Assembly: GCF_018732085.1 (NCBI RefSeq)
Contig: NZ_CP076103.1
Coordinates: 4,836,001-4,900,000 of the forward strand
Source of the DNA: Lysobacter capsici
GTDB lineage: Bacteria > Pseudomonadota > Gammaproteobacteria > Xanthomonadales > Xanthomonadaceae
DNA: 64,000 bases
Direction of reading: 5' to 3'
Shown: one piece after another, positions 54,716-63,621 of the stretch
Position numbering within the stretch: position 1 is the first letter of the stretch
How the letters are laid out: every line of letters starts with the position of its first letter
Notes under the pieces: model-generated
Seen by the model: the letters and a program-made list of their open reading frames with translations, nothing else
Database searches by the model: none
What the model was told of the DNA's origin: nothing
Translations under genes and position numbers: made by a program

Positions 54716-55538
54716 GTTGCGGTTCCGGTGGGCCGACGCGTTCGAGGCGTTCGGCGAGGTGTTGGCGCAGCTCGCGCAAGGGATCGTGCATCAGGAAATT
54801 CGCCAGCCGCGCATGCCAGTCGGGCCAGCGCGAGGCCAGCGCGTCCATGTCGCCGTCGCTCGGGCGGCCTTCGCCCAGGCGCGCGACGTAGGCGGTATCG
54901 CACAGCACGTTGCGCCAGCCCAGGCCGGACAGGCGCAGCGACAGGTCGGTCAGCGCGGCGTACCACGAGCCGTAGCTGGCCGCGTCCAGGCCGCCGGCGC
55001 GGCGGCGCGCGCTGCCGCGCAGCAGCACGGCGTGGCCGATCGCCGCCGGCAATTCCGGGTGTGCGGCCGGCATCTGCGCCAGCGCGCGGGCCAGGCGTTC
55101 GGCGTCGTCGGCGTCGGGCAAGGGCGCGATCTCGCCGATGCGCGGCCACGCGGCGGCTTCGCCGGCGTTGCACCACGGCGTGGCCGAGGCGATCGCGCGA
55201 TCGACCGACAGGCACGCGCTCAGGCGCGACAGCCAGCCCGGCGCGGGCACCGCATCGGCGGCGAGCACGGCCACGTCGGCCTCGCCGCAGGCGCTGAGCA
55301 CTTCGTCCAGGTGCGCGACCTCGCCGATGCCACGCTGGCGGCGGCTGTAGTCGGCCTTGAGCGCGGTGCGCTGCAGCCAGCGTTCGATGATGGCGTAGCC
55401 GCGCGGCCCGGATTGGGCGTCGTCGGCCAGCCACACCCGCGTACCCGGCGGGGTGCACAACTCCAGCGCGGCCAGGCAGGCGTCGAGGGCGTCGTCGTCG
55501 ACGCCGACCGGCACCACCACGATCGGCAGTTCGCTCAT
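54699..55538 (-). CDS. Glycosyltransferase family 2-like protein
   Basis: 279 residues. Begins MSELPIVVVPVGVDDDALDACL, then WLADDAQSGPRGYAIIERWL and VAVLAADAVPAPGWLSRLSAC, which correspond to a nucleotide-binding DD and a DxD-like position in GT2 enzymes, but the pattern is weak and a long alanine-rich middle region replaces typical blocks. Could be a glycosyltransferase with diverged motifs or an inactive partner. Upstream starts within the frame to 55673 look non-coding. First gene of the pair with the next gene, which it overlaps. Confidence 0.7.
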   Translation of the reverse strand: MSELPIVVVPVGVDDDALDACLAALELCTPPGTRVWLADDAQSGPRGYAIIERWLQRTALKADYSRRQRGIGEVAHLDEVLSACGEADVAVLAADAVPAPGWLSRLSACLSVDRAIASATPWCNAGEAAAWPRIGEIAPLPDADDAERLARALAQMPAAHPELPAAIGHAVLLRGSARRRAGGLDAASYGSWYAALTDLSLRLSGLGWRNVLCDTAYVARLGEGRPSDGDMDALASRWPDWHARLANFLMHDPLRELRQHLAERLERVGPPEPQRDLFL

Positions 55539-55975
55539 GGCGCTTGCGCGTGCATGACGCGGGCGGTGGGCGGCGCAATCCCGGCCGGGCCGCGCGCGGG
55601 CGGCGGCGCGGCGGGGTGGAGCGCGGACGGGTGCTGACGTTCGGGCATCTGCGCGTTCGTAAGGGACGCGCATAGTGTGCGCGATCGGGGACGGGTGCGG
55701 GTGATGGCGGTGTCGGGGCGCCGGGTACGGGCCGGGGCGGCGGATACGGGCGCTTTTGTGGGAGGGAGCTTTGGCCCCGATGCTTTTCTTTCAGATCACC
55801 TTGCCGGAACGAAAAGCTTCGGGGCTGAAGCTCCCTCCCACAAAAGCCCCCGGCAATAGGCTCCGTCTTGAGAGGCGTTTCCGGTCGACGCCGAACGGGG
55901 CAATCCAACGCAAACGGGGCCGGCGATGCCGGCCCCGTTCGATCCGCCGCCGTGGAAACCTCCACGGCGAGGGGC
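55539..55975. repeat. Long inverted repeat between gspD and the glycosyltransferase pair
   Basis: Arms TTTTGTGGGAGGGAGCTTTGGCCCCGATG (split as about 55754-55781) and the complement ending GAAGCTCCCTCCCACAAAA (about 55822-55848), with a 40-base loop, would give a near-perfect long hairpin. Its position after the gspD stop suits a transcript end. The remainder (55539-55750, 55850-55975) has no gene; a GC-rich inverted repeat (GCCGGCGATGCCGGC near 55920) precedes gspD's end. Confidence 0.7.
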
Positions 55976-58213
55976 TTATTTCTTCTTCGGATTCAACGGT
56001 TCCATCGCGCGGAAACGACGGCTGTATTCGTCGGTCAGGTCGCGCGATTCCTGCGGATTGCGCACCAGGGTCGGGGTCAGCAGGATGATGGTTTCGCGGC
56101 GCGTGGTGCTGGTGTTCTGCTTGCCGAACAGGCCGCCGAGCACCGGAATCCGGCTCAGCCCGGGGAAGCCGTTGGAGCCGCGCGTGGTGGTGTCGGAGAT
56201 CAGGCCGGCCAGCAGCACCGTCTCGCCGCTCTGCACCGCGGCCTCGGTCTTGAGCTTCTTGGTGTTGATGGTGACGTTGGTGCTGCCGTTGATCGCGTTA
56301 CCCGCCGAGCTGACTTCCTGCACGATGTCCATGAACACCATGCCGTCGCGGCTCACGCGCGGACGCACCTTGAGGATCACGCCGGTGTCGAGGTACTGCA
56401 CCTGGCTGTAGGTATTGTTGTTGCCGGTGCCGGTGTTGACCGAGACCGATTCGATCGGAATGCGCGTGCCGACGTTGAGCGTGGCTTCGGCGTTGTTGCG
56501 CACGAACACCGACGGCGATTGAAGGATGTGGATGTCGGTGACCTTGTCCAGGGCCGTGAGCACCGCGGCGGCGTTGTTCTTGATCAACGACCAGGCCAGG
56601 CCGTCGCCGCTCTTGCCGCCGATGCTGCCGGCGATGGTGCTCCACTTCGCCGGCACCAGCGGATTGGTGCTGCGGTTGAGATCGCCGAAGCCGTTGTCGA
56701 TGGTGGCGCGTTCGAGGAACCACTGCACGCCGTATTCCAGGCCGTTGGTGAGTTCGACCTCGGCCACCTGCGCTTCGATGTGGACCTGCATCGGCATCAC
56801 GTCGAGCTTCTCGATCACGTTGCGGATCGACTTCCACGCCTGCGGGCTGCTGCGCACCAGGATCGAATTGGTTTCCTCGACCGCGGCCACGCCGACCTTG
56901 CTGCCGTCGACCTCGAGGGTGACCGCGCCGTTGCCCGACTGGCGCGAACCCAGCGACGCGCCGCCGCCCAGGCCGCCGCCGCCGCTGGAATCGGAACTGC
57001 CGTCGCTGCTCTTGCCGATGTCGGCGGTGGACGTGCCGCTGCCGTTGTCGCGCACTTCGGTCGATTCCAGGCCCGGCATCAGCGACGGCGCGCCTTCGCC
57101 GCCGGAACTGCCGCTGCCGCCGCGTCCGCCGAACACTTCCGACAGACGATCGGCCAGGTCCTTGGCCTTGATGTACTTGAGTTCCAGCGTGTACAGCTGG
57201 ATGTTGTCGCCGGCGCTGTCGATGCGGTCGAGCCAGTCCTTGATGTCGTCGAGGTAATCGGCCTGCGGGGTGATCACCATCACCGCGTTGGCGCCGTCGA
57301 GCGGCATGAAGCGGAACATGCCCGAGACCGGCGACTTGCTCTGTTCGCCGAACACTTTTTCCAGGTCGGCCACGACCTTGGTCGCCTTGCCCGACTGCAG
57401 CGGGAACACGCCGACCGACATGCCCGACAGCCAGTCGACGTCGAACACCTCGACCGTGCGCAGGTAGTTCTCGAGCTCGGCGCGGGTGCCGCCGACGGTG
57501 ATGATGTTGCGCGAGTTGTCGACGTTGACGATCGCATTCGGACGCGCGTACGGCTTGAGGATCTTTTCCATCTCGGTGGCCGAGATGAACTTCAGCGGCA
57601 CGGTGCGCACTTCGAAGCCGCGCGCCGACGCCGCCGAATTGGTGCTCGGCGCGACGTTGCCGGCCAGCGCCTGATCGGCCGGCACGACGTTGTAGCGGCC
57701 GCCGGTGTAGACCAGGCGCGCGTTGTTCCAGCTCAGCACCATCTCCAGCAGGTTCAGCGCTTCGGCCGAGCTGACTTCCTTCGGCGTGGCCAGGGTGACG
57801 GTGCCCTGCACGCCCGGCGCGATCACGTAGTTCTGGCCGAGCATGTCGCCGAGGATGGCCTTGACCACCGCGTGGACCGACTCGCCTTCGAAGTTGAAGC
57901 TGGCCGTGCCGGTGGTCGCCGGCAAGCCCGGCGGCGGCCGCGAGGCCGCGCCGCGGTTGATGGTCTGGCCGGTGCCGCGACGGATCTGCGCCTTGGGGCC
58001 GTCCTCGTCGGTCGTGCCTTGCAATGGCTCCTGCTCGACGCCGTTGTGGACCAGGCGCGCGCCCGCCTGCTCGGTCTGCGGCCCCTTGAGCGCGGCGGGA
58101 TCGCCGTCGCGCTGCACGCGCGGCGACACCACGCTGGCGCAGGAGGCCAACTGCGTGGCGATGATCGCCGCGACCAGGGCATGGGTGGCGTATTGCTGAG
58201 AACGTAGCTTCAT
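55976..58213 (-). CDS. gspD: Type II secretion system secretin GspD (XpsD-like)
   Basis: Forms the outer-membrane gated channel of the T2SS. 745 residues: lipobox QLASC (Cys25), N0 and N1-N3 domains with the repeats NYVIAPGVQGTVTL, FISATEMEKILKPYARP and RIDSAGDNIQLYTLEL, a serine/glycine-rich stretch (about 400-460), secretin core from about 470 (MPMQVHIEAQVAEVEL), and GETVLLAGLISD and FPGLSRIPVLGGLF near the C-terminus. Last gene of the operon order G-H-I-J-K-L-M-N-D, which is the xps arrangement. Confidence 0.96.
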   Translation of the reverse strand: MKLRSQQYATHALVAAIIATQLASCASVVSPRVQRDGDPAALKGPQTEQAGARLVHNGVEQEPLQGTTDEDGPKAQIRRGTGQTINRGAASRPPPGLPATTGTASFNFEGESVHAVVKAILGDMLGQNYVIAPGVQGTVTLATPKEVSSAEALNLLEMVLSWNNARLVYTGGRYNVVPADQALAGNVAPSTNSAASARGFEVRTVPLKFISATEMEKILKPYARPNAIVNVDNSRNIITVGGTRAELENYLRTVEVFDVDWLSGMSVGVFPLQSGKATKVVADLEKVFGEQSKSPVSGMFRFMPLDGANAVMVITPQADYLDDIKDWLDRIDSAGDNIQLYTLELKYIKAKDLADRLSEVFGGRGGSGSSGGEGAPSLMPGLESTEVRDNGSGTSTADIGKSSDGSSDSSGGGGLGGGASLGSRQSGNGAVTLEVDGSKVGVAAVEETNSILVRSSPQAWKSIRNVIEKLDVMPMQVHIEAQVAEVELTNGLEYGVQWFLERATIDNGFGDLNRSTNPLVPAKWSTIAGSIGGKSGDGLAWSLIKNNAAAVLTALDKVTDIHILQSPSVFVRNNAEATLNVGTRIPIESVSVNTGTGNNNTYSQVQYLDTGVILKVRPRVSRDGMVFMDIVQEVSSAGNAINGSTNVTINTKKLKTEAAVQSGETVLLAGLISDTTTRGSNGFPGLSRIPVLGGLFGKQNTSTTRRETIILLTPTLVRNPQESRDLTDEYSRRFRAMEPLNPKKK

Positions 58214-58222
58214 GCGTTCACT

Positions 58223-59032
58223 CTACGGCGTGTTGGCCGGGGGTTGAGCGGCTTGCTGCTGCCGCAATTGCGCGCGTCGCGCCTCGATCCGCTTGCGGAT
58301 GGCTTCCATCTGCGCCTGCTCGGTGAGCGGCGCGGAGGTGTTGCTGTCGGTCGGTGCTGCATTCGGTGACGGTGAGGGTTGCGACGGCGGCGGAGTCTGC
58401 GACACCTGCGGCGAGCGATTGGGTTGCGGCGGCGCGATCGGCCCGGCCGGCGGCACGGTGCGTCCGACCGGCTGCGCGCCCGGGCTGCCCGGCGGCGGCG
58501 AAGTGACCGCGGTCGGCGGCTGCCCGCCCTGGCCGTTGAAGATGCGCAGGTCGAGTTCGCGCCGGCCCTCGGGGCCTTCGAACACCGCCCGGCGCGGCTC
58601 CAACGAAGTCAGGCGCCAGGCCGGATGCGACTCGGGCACTTCGCCGAGCTTGACCCGCACCGACTCGCTGCCGTCGGCCGGCTGCAAAAACGCCATCGAC
58701 AACTGCGGGGTGATCAGCACGCTGGTCAGCAGGTAGTCGAACGTCGCCGCCTGGTTCTCGCCCTCGCCCTTGCCCTGCATGAAGAACGGCTTGGGCCGGC
58801 GGTCGTCGACGAACAACGGACGCGAGGCGATCTCGCCGTACTGGCTCAGCGGACCGAGCGTGTCGGCCTGGCTCTTCTGCACCTGCGGCAAGGGTTTGAC
58901 CAGGGTCGGATCTTCGGCCAGCGGATCGACCTGGCGCCCCATGCCGGCCAGGGCCAATACCCAAGTCAGCAAGGCCCAGCCGGCCGCGGTGGCCAGCAAC
59001 CAGGTGCGCGGGCTGGCGTCGTCAAGGCGCAT
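58223..59032 (-). CDS. Type II secretion protein GspC/GspN-like (XpsN)
   Basis: 269 residues: short cytoplasmic N-terminus, one membrane segment (WLLATAAGWALLTWVLALAG, about 10-29), a periplasmic domain with LSQYGEIASRPLFVDDRRPKPFF and YLLTSVLITPQLSMAFL, reminiscent of the homology region of GspC, and a long Pro/Gln-rich tail (about 170-260). In xanthomonads the gene at this place is called xpsN and links inner membrane to secretin. Position between gspM and gspD supports that. Overlaps gspM by 11 bases. Confidence 0.85.
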   Translation of the reverse strand: MRLDDASPRTWLLATAAGWALLTWVLALAGMGRQVDPLAEDPTLVKPLPQVQKSQADTLGPLSQYGEIASRPLFVDDRRPKPFFMQGKGEGENQAATFDYLLTSVLITPQLSMAFLQPADGSESVRVKLGEVPESHPAWRLTSLEPRRAVFEGPEGRRELDLRIFNGQGGQPPTAVTSPPPGSPGAQPVGRTVPPAGPIAPPQPNRSPQVSQTPPPSQPSPSPNAAPTDSNTSAPLTEQAQMEAIRKRIEARRAQLRQQQAAQPPANTP

Positions 59033-59756
59033 CGTTGGCTCCGGCGGCGGATTCGGGACGATCGGCGTCGCTCGCGCCTGCGCCCGCGGCCGCCGCGGCG
59101 GCCGGCGCGGGCGCCGGGGTCGGACGCAGGTAGCCGTACAGATCGAAGCTCACGTCCAGGCCGCCATCGTTGGCCGGCCCGGCGGTGCCGGGCACGAAAT
59201 AGCCGCGCGTCGACAGCAGGTTGAGATTGCCGACGAACAGCCGCGGCGAGCCGCTTTCCAGCGAATGCAGCACCGCCGCGGTTTCCGGCGCGCCGCAGCG
59301 CAGGCGCACCTGCACGACCACGCGCGCGTAGCGGTCGCGGCGCGGTTCGGCCAGGGGCGAGCGGTTGACGATGCCGCAGCTGCGATTGCCGGGACTGGCC
59401 TGCAGCACCACGGTTTCCAGGCGCTGGACCAGGCCGGCGGTGGCCAGTTCGGCGGTCGCCTCGGGCAGGAAGCCCGGGCGGGTTTCCTGCTGCTTGCGCA
59501 CCAGTTCCAGGCGTTGCTTGATCTGCGGCGCCTGCTTGAGCTCCATGCGCTGGCGCAGTTCGCGTTCGCGCAGGCTTTCGAGCGAATCGCCGGCTTCCAT
59601 CATCGGCACCGTCCACCACGGGTGGATCAGCACCGCATAGGCGATGGCGAGTGCGCCGAGCAGCAGGCCCAGGGCCAGCCAGCGGTCGCGATCGGCGGTC
59701 AATGCGCGCAGACGGTTCATGCCCGAAGCGGCGGCCACGCTCGACTTAGGGGCCAC
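59022..59756 (-). CDS. gspM: Type II secretion protein GspM (XpsM)
   Basis: 244 residues from a GTG with a GGAGG six bases upstream, in preference to the ATG at 59720 (MNRLRALTADRD) which has none. One membrane segment (LALGLLLGALAIAYAVLI), periplasmic domain with SLESLRERELRQRMEL coiled-coil and a ferredoxin-like end (GLDVSFDLYGYLR), then an alanine-rich tail. Interacts with GspL in the inner-membrane platform. Overlaps gspL by 11 bases and gspN by 11. Confidence 0.88.
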   Translation of the reverse strand: MAPKSSVAAASGMNRLRALTADRDRWLALGLLLGALAIAYAVLIHPWWTVPMMEAGDSLESLRERELRQRMELKQAPQIKQRLELVRKQQETRPGFLPEATAELATAGLVQRLETVVLQASPGNRSCGIVNRSPLAEPRRDRYARVVVQVRLRCGAPETAAVLHSLESGSPRLFVGNLNLLSTRGYFVPGTAGPANDGGLDVSFDLYGYLRPTPAPAPAAAAAAGAGASDADRPESAAGANDAP

Positions 59757-60930
59757 GCGCGGCCTCCGGCGTCTGCGGTTTCGGCGGACCGATCTCGGCG
59801 GTCAGGGTAAAGCGGTCGCGGTTGGTCGCAGGGTCGGGCTGGACCGCGCCGGTCAACGCCGGCGAGCGCCACAGCTTGGTGCCCTGCAGCTTGCCGATCA
59901 GCGAGGACGCCTCGCGGCTGAGGCCGATCATCAGCAGGCTCTCGTCTTCGATCGCGAGTTTTTCCAGATACGTGGTGTCGGGCATGCGCCGGCTGAGTTC
60001 GTCGATGATTTCCACGGTGCTCGGGCGCGCGGCGCGGGTGCGGTCGAGGAAGGCCTGGCCTTCGATCAGATCGACCAGCTGCTGGCGCTGAGTCGAGGCC
60101 TGGCGCGCGGCGGCGGCGTTCTTGGCGATGGTCTGCTGCAGGTCGTCGATCGCGGCGCGGCGGTTTTCCAGCACCTGCCACATCGCCGCGGCGAGCGCGA
60201 ACAGCGCCACCGCGGCCAGGGCCAGGTTCCAGAAACGGAACGGGTCGCTGCGGGTGCGCCGCTGCGACGGCGGCAACAGGTTGACGCCGAGCGGCACGCC
60301 GTCGGCGCCGGCCACTTCGATGCCCGACAGGGTCGAGGCCAGCGGGCCGATCTTGGCCAGTTGCGGGTCGAGCGCCTGGCGCGGCACCGCGACCAGTTCG
60401 GCGTCGAGCTGGCCGTCGCCGTCGCGGCGCGCAAGCACGCGCGCGTCGTAGGCGACCGCGTCGGCGGTGAACGGGGTCTGCCGGTCGATTTCGAAACCGA
60501 CCACATCGCGCAGCCGATCGGCCGCTGCCGCCGGCAAGGTCAGCCGGCGACGCAAACTGGCGGCGGGCGGCAGCAACAACCAGCGCGGCAGATCGCCGAT
60601 GCGCGGCGGCAGCAACGGCGCCAGCGGGTCGGCGGCGACCGTGCCGGTATTGGCTTCGGCCGGCGCATTGAGATCGGCCAGGCTCGGCAGCACCGCCAGA
60701 TCGCGCACTTCGCCGCCCTGCTGCAGGCGCAGATGCACGCTGTCGCCGTCGACCTGCAACAGCAGGCGACCGCGATCCACGCCCAGCGCCTGACGCGCGC
60801 GCAGCGGCAGCCACGAGGCGAGGGTGCGTCCCCACCACGAGAAAAAGCCGCCCGCTCCCGGTGCAAGCCGCGCGCTCAGACTTCTCAACCGGTTGGCGCC
60901 CAACCGGCTTTCGGCAACTTGCGAGTTCAT
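59746..60930 (-). CDS. gspL: Type II secretion protein GspL (XpsL)
   Basis: 394 residues. The ATG at 60930 (MNSQVAESRLG) follows a strong GGGAGGAGGGAG ribosome-binding region; a TTG at 60954 lies within it and is rejected. N-terminal actin-like cytoplasmic domain (RGRLLLQVDGDSVHLRL, VVGFEIDRQTPFTADAV) that binds GspE, a membrane helix (WNLALAAVALFALAAAMWQV, about 230-250), and a periplasmic domain ending in VDEL-like EIIDELSRRMPDTTYLEKL and SREASSLIGKLQGT. This is the PilN-like fused form. Confidence 0.92.
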   Translation of the reverse strand: MNSQVAESRLGANRLRSLSARLAPGAGGFFSWWGRTLASWLPLRARQALGVDRGRLLLQVDGDSVHLRLQQGGEVRDLAVLPSLADLNAPAEANTGTVAADPLAPLLPPRIGDLPRWLLLPPAASLRRRLTLPAAAADRLRDVVGFEIDRQTPFTADAVAYDARVLARRDGDGQLDAELVAVPRQALDPQLAKIGPLASTLSGIEVAGADGVPLGVNLLPPSQRRTRSDPFRFWNLALAAVALFALAAAMWQVLENRRAAIDDLQQTIAKNAAAARQASTQRQQLVDLIEGQAFLDRTRAARPSTVEIIDELSRRMPDTTYLEKLAIEDESLLMIGLSREASSLIGKLQGTKLWRSPALTGAVQPDPATNRDRFTLTAEIGPPKPQTPEAARGP

Positions 60931-61850
60931 CGTGTTGAAGCTCCCTCCTCCCAACGCAGCGGTGTGTAGGTCATTCCCGGTAAGGGACTCCCCCCCGCTC
61001 GCACGACCACCCGCAACACCGATTCGCGGCCATCCGCCAGCCGTGCACGGCTGTCGATACTATAGGTTCCGCTGCGTTCGCCGACGAGACCGGCGAGTTC
61101 GCCACCGGCCCCCGCACCCGGCAACTGTGATCCGGGCTGCGTTCTGCGCCGCTGCTCGACGAGCTGGGCGCCATTCATCCCCATAGCATTGAGCACTTCG
61201 ACCGATGCGAACGCAGGCTCGGGCCGGGTACGTCCGCTGTAAACCGTGACGTGCGGCTCGATCCTGGCAAACAGCGCCGGCGTGAAGCCCAGCACCTGTT
61301 CGAGTTCGGCCACGCTTTCGAATTCGGCATCCTTGGCCCCATAAGGTCGTCCCGCCGATGCGTAGTCGGCATCTTCCGCGCCACCGGCCGGTTGCGTCAG
61401 CGTATCGGCATCGCGCCAGTCGATGATCGCCGCGGCCAGTCGCGCCGCTTCGGATTGCTCGAGCTTGCCCGCGCCCTGGAGCAACGCGGTCAGCAAGGCC
61501 GCGTCGGCCTGGTTGAGATCGATCTTGCCGTTCTCGTCGACGATGGTGATCTCCAGCTTGGCATCGCCATATGTCCAGCGATGCGGGCGCCCGTCGGGTT
61601 GCCACTGCAGTTTCTGGTCGGTCATCGCCACCCGGGTCATCGCGTATTCCAGCCCGGCGCGCGACGCGTTCTGCGCGACCAGGCCGCGCACCATCACCCG
61701 GCCCTGCAGGTTTTCGGTGCGCGCGCTCAGCGCGAATGCGCCGATCAGCGCGGTCAGCAGCGCGATCATCCACATCACCAGCAGCAACGCCGCGCCGCGC
61801 GCGCTGCGGCGGGCTGCGAGAGAGGCTACGACGAGGGCGCGCGGACGCAT
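60927..61850 (-). CDS. gspK: Type II secretion minor pseudopilin GspK
   Basis: Large tip pseudopilin. 307 residues: leader with ARGAALLLVMWMIALLTALIG, where the cleavage glycine is followed by A-A-L; the +5 residue is not glutamate, as is usual for GspK. Then NLQGRVMVRGLVAQNASRAGLEYAM helix and a saposin-like insertion region (KIDLNQADAALLTALL, IIDWRDADTLTQPAGGAEDADYAS) that carries the calcium-binding acidic residues. TGATG overlap with gspJ, ATGA overlap with gspL. Confidence 0.92.
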   Translation of the reverse strand: MRPRALVVASLAARRSARGAALLLVMWMIALLTALIGAFALSARTENLQGRVMVRGLVAQNASRAGLEYAMTRVAMTDQKLQWQPDGRPHRWTYGDAKLEITIVDENGKIDLNQADAALLTALLQGAGKLEQSEAARLAAAIIDWRDADTLTQPAGGAEDADYASAGRPYGAKDAEFESVAELEQVLGFTPALFARIEPHVTVYSGRTRPEPAFASVEVLNAMGMNGAQLVEQRRRTQPGSQLPGAGAGGELAGLVGERSGTYSIDSRARLADGRESVLRVVVRAGGSPLPGMTYTPLRWEEGASTR

Positions 61851-62548
61851 CACAGCTCCGGCACGAAACCGCCGGCCGAGGCGGTGGCCAGCGGCAGCGA
61901 CACGATCAGCGGCGGCCAATCGCGGCCATCGCGATCGGTAAGCGTGACTTCGACGAACAACGGCAGCTGATCCGGGGTCTGCCAGCGTTCCTGCCATTCG
62001 CCCAGCTGGCCGCGCTGCGGATCGATCGCGCGATAACGAAAACGCGCCGACTTCAGCCCATCGACCAGCAACTCCGGCGGACGTTCGCGCGATTCCTTGA
62101 TCGTCTCGCCGGCCAGCACCATCGACAGCGACAGCACCATGCGGGTCTGGTCGCCGTCGTTCTCGATCGCGAAATCGTGCAGGTACGGGCCGCCCTGGCC
62201 GAGGTAATCGGGCAGGTCGGCAACGAAACGCAGGCGATCGGGTTCGCCGACGAAACGCTGCGGCACCGCGGTGCTCTGGTCGAACGCGAACGGAATCGGC
62301 CGGGTCGCGGCGATGCGCTTGCGCAGGAAACCTTCGACCGCGCGCTCGCGCTCGCTGCGCTGGGCCAGCACTTCGCCGCGGGTGGCGGTCTTGGTCGCCG
62401 CCGACAAGGTCGCGAAGGCCAGGGTCAGGCCGGCGACCAGCAACACCATCGCCAGCAGCACTTCGATCAGGGTGAAGCCGCGCGAATGCGCCGACGGCCG
62501 CGGTCGCGGCCGTGCTCGCGCGAACCTCGTCGCCTGCACGCGTCTCAC
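61850..62548 (-). CDS. gspJ: Type II secretion minor pseudopilin GspJ
   Basis: 232 residues from a GTG that overlaps the gspI stop (GTGA). Prepilin leader RGFTLIEVLLAMVLLVAGL, with Glu at +5 after the cleavage glycine; a rather long basic leader of about 28 residues (RRVQATRFARARPRPRPSAH). Mature part has LRFVADLPDYLGQ and PELLVDGLKSARFRY blocks typical of GspJ. Frame is open further upstream without support. Stop shares one base with gspK. Confidence 0.92.
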   Translation of the reverse strand: MRRVQATRFARARPRPRPSAHSRGFTLIEVLLAMVLLVAGLTLAFATLSAATKTATRGEVLAQRSERERAVEGFLRKRIAATRPIPFAFDQSTAVPQRFVGEPDRLRFVADLPDYLGQGGPYLHDFAIENDGDQTRMVLSLSMVLAGETIKESRERPPELLVDGLKSARFRYRAIDPQRGQLGEWQERWQTPDQLPLFVEVTLTDRDGRDWPPLIVSLPLATASAGGFVPEL

Positions 62549-63036
62549 AGCGACACCTCGCTTGACGCCGCGCTGCTGCGCAACGAACGCAGGAACAATC
62601 GCCGGCCCGCGCCGCCGTCGCCCCACTCCACCGCGAGCTGCACTTCGAACAGGCGCGGCGCATTGGGATCGATCGGTTGCGACGAGGCCGGCAGCGGGTC
62701 GCGCCATTGGGCGACGCCCAGGGTCCAGCGATAACGGCCGTTTTCGAAATCGCCGCTGCGCTGGCCCGGCTTGAGCGGCTGCCCGACCCCGACCTGATCC
62801 ATCAGCGACTGCGCGTACAACGCGGCGCGGCCGGCGTCGCTGGACCAGCGCACCTGCTTGGCCGCGCCCGACAAGGTGCCCAGCAGCAAGGTCAGCGCCA
62901 TCGCCAGCAAGGCGAACGCGACGATCACTTCGAGCAGGGTGTAGCCGCGCTGGCGCAACGACGATGCGCGCTGCATGGCCCGCGCGGGTCGCGAAGATCG
63001 CGCCGAACCGGGCGACGACGACCGCCGCGCGTTCAT
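62545..63036 (-). CDS. gspI: Type II secretion minor pseudopilin GspI
   Basis: 163 residues starting MNARRSSSPG, with a basic leader and the prepilin motif RGYTLLEVIVAFALLAMALTLL (Glu at +5). The mature domain contains AALYAQSLMDQVGVGQPL and FEVQLAVEWGDGGAGR, fitting GspI. The ATG overlaps the gspH stop (ATGA), which decides it against an upstream in-frame start at 63099. Confidence 0.92.
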   Translation of the reverse strand: MNARRSSSPGSARSSRPARAMQRASSLRQRGYTLLEVIVAFALLAMALTLLLGTLSGAAKQVRWSSDAGRAALYAQSLMDQVGVGQPLKPGQRSGDFENGRYRWTLGVAQWRDPLPASSQPIDPNAPRLFEVQLAVEWGDGGAGRRLFLRSLRSSAASSEVSL

Positions 63037-63599
63037 CGCGGCGCCTCGCCGCGTTTGAGTTTGACTTCGCCGGTCAGCCAGGCCACGTCGACATTCCACG
63101 CCGCCTGCTTGGCGCTGAGCTTGACCCGGCCGCCGGTGGACGCGCCGTCGGAGAAGAACATGATCGCGCCTTCGCCGCGGCGCGGCTGGACTTCGCGCGC
63201 GCCGGTGAAGACGATGCCGAGGGTCTTGGGAATATCGCCGCTGCGCCCGTTGGGTGCGGTCCAGGTGTGGGCGGTCGGATCGATGGTGAATTTCTGCGAA
63301 CGCCCGGTGGCGATCGCCTGGCTGCGCGTGTAGCGCAGTTGCGAGGCGATTTCCTTGGACGCCGAACGCAGCTGCATGCCGGCCATGCCGCCGTTCATCA
63401 TGCCGATGGTCAGCACGCCGATGCCGGCGATCAACGCGATCACCAGCAGCATTTCCAGCAGCGACATGCCGCGTTGGTCACGACCCGCGCGCGTCGCCAT
63501 CGGCATGCGCGCGCGCGGACCCGCGCGTGCGCTGCGCGCCGCGGCCGGGTCCCCTCGCCCTCCTCGGGCGGAGGGACTGTGCCGCAGGCGGATGCTCAT
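63033..63599 (-). CDS. gspH: Type II secretion minor pseudopilin GspH
   Basis: 188 residues from the ATG at 63599, 22 bases after gspG; an internal start at 63506 (MPMATRAGRDQRG) would give a more usual leader. Prepilin motif RGMSLLEMLLVIALIAGIG: the residue after the cleavage glycine is Met, with Glu at +5. Then EIASQLRYTRSQAIATG, the helix typical of GspH, and a beta domain (FTIDPTAHTWTA, AIMFFSDGASTGGRVKL). Neither start has a good ribosome-binding site. Confidence 0.88.
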   Translation of the reverse strand: MSIRLRHSPSARGGRGDPAAARSARAGPRARMPMATRAGRDQRGMSLLEMLLVIALIAGIGVLTIGMMNGGMAGMQLRSASKEIASQLRYTRSQAIATGRSQKFTIDPTAHTWTAPNGRSGDIPKTLGIVFTGAREVQPRRGEGAIMFFSDGASTGGRVKLSAKQAAWNVDVAWLTGEVKLKRGEAPR

Positions 63600-63621
63600 T
63601 GGATGCGCGGTCGCTGGCTAC

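Noticed and set aside
55868..58207. A 779-residue open frame antisense to gspD
   Set aside because: Shadow of the secretin gene; biased composition, no domain and no ribosome-binding site.
60931..60954. TTG start of GspL at 60954
   Set aside because: The TTG lies within the GGGAGGAGGGAG ribosome-binding region of the ATG at 60930.
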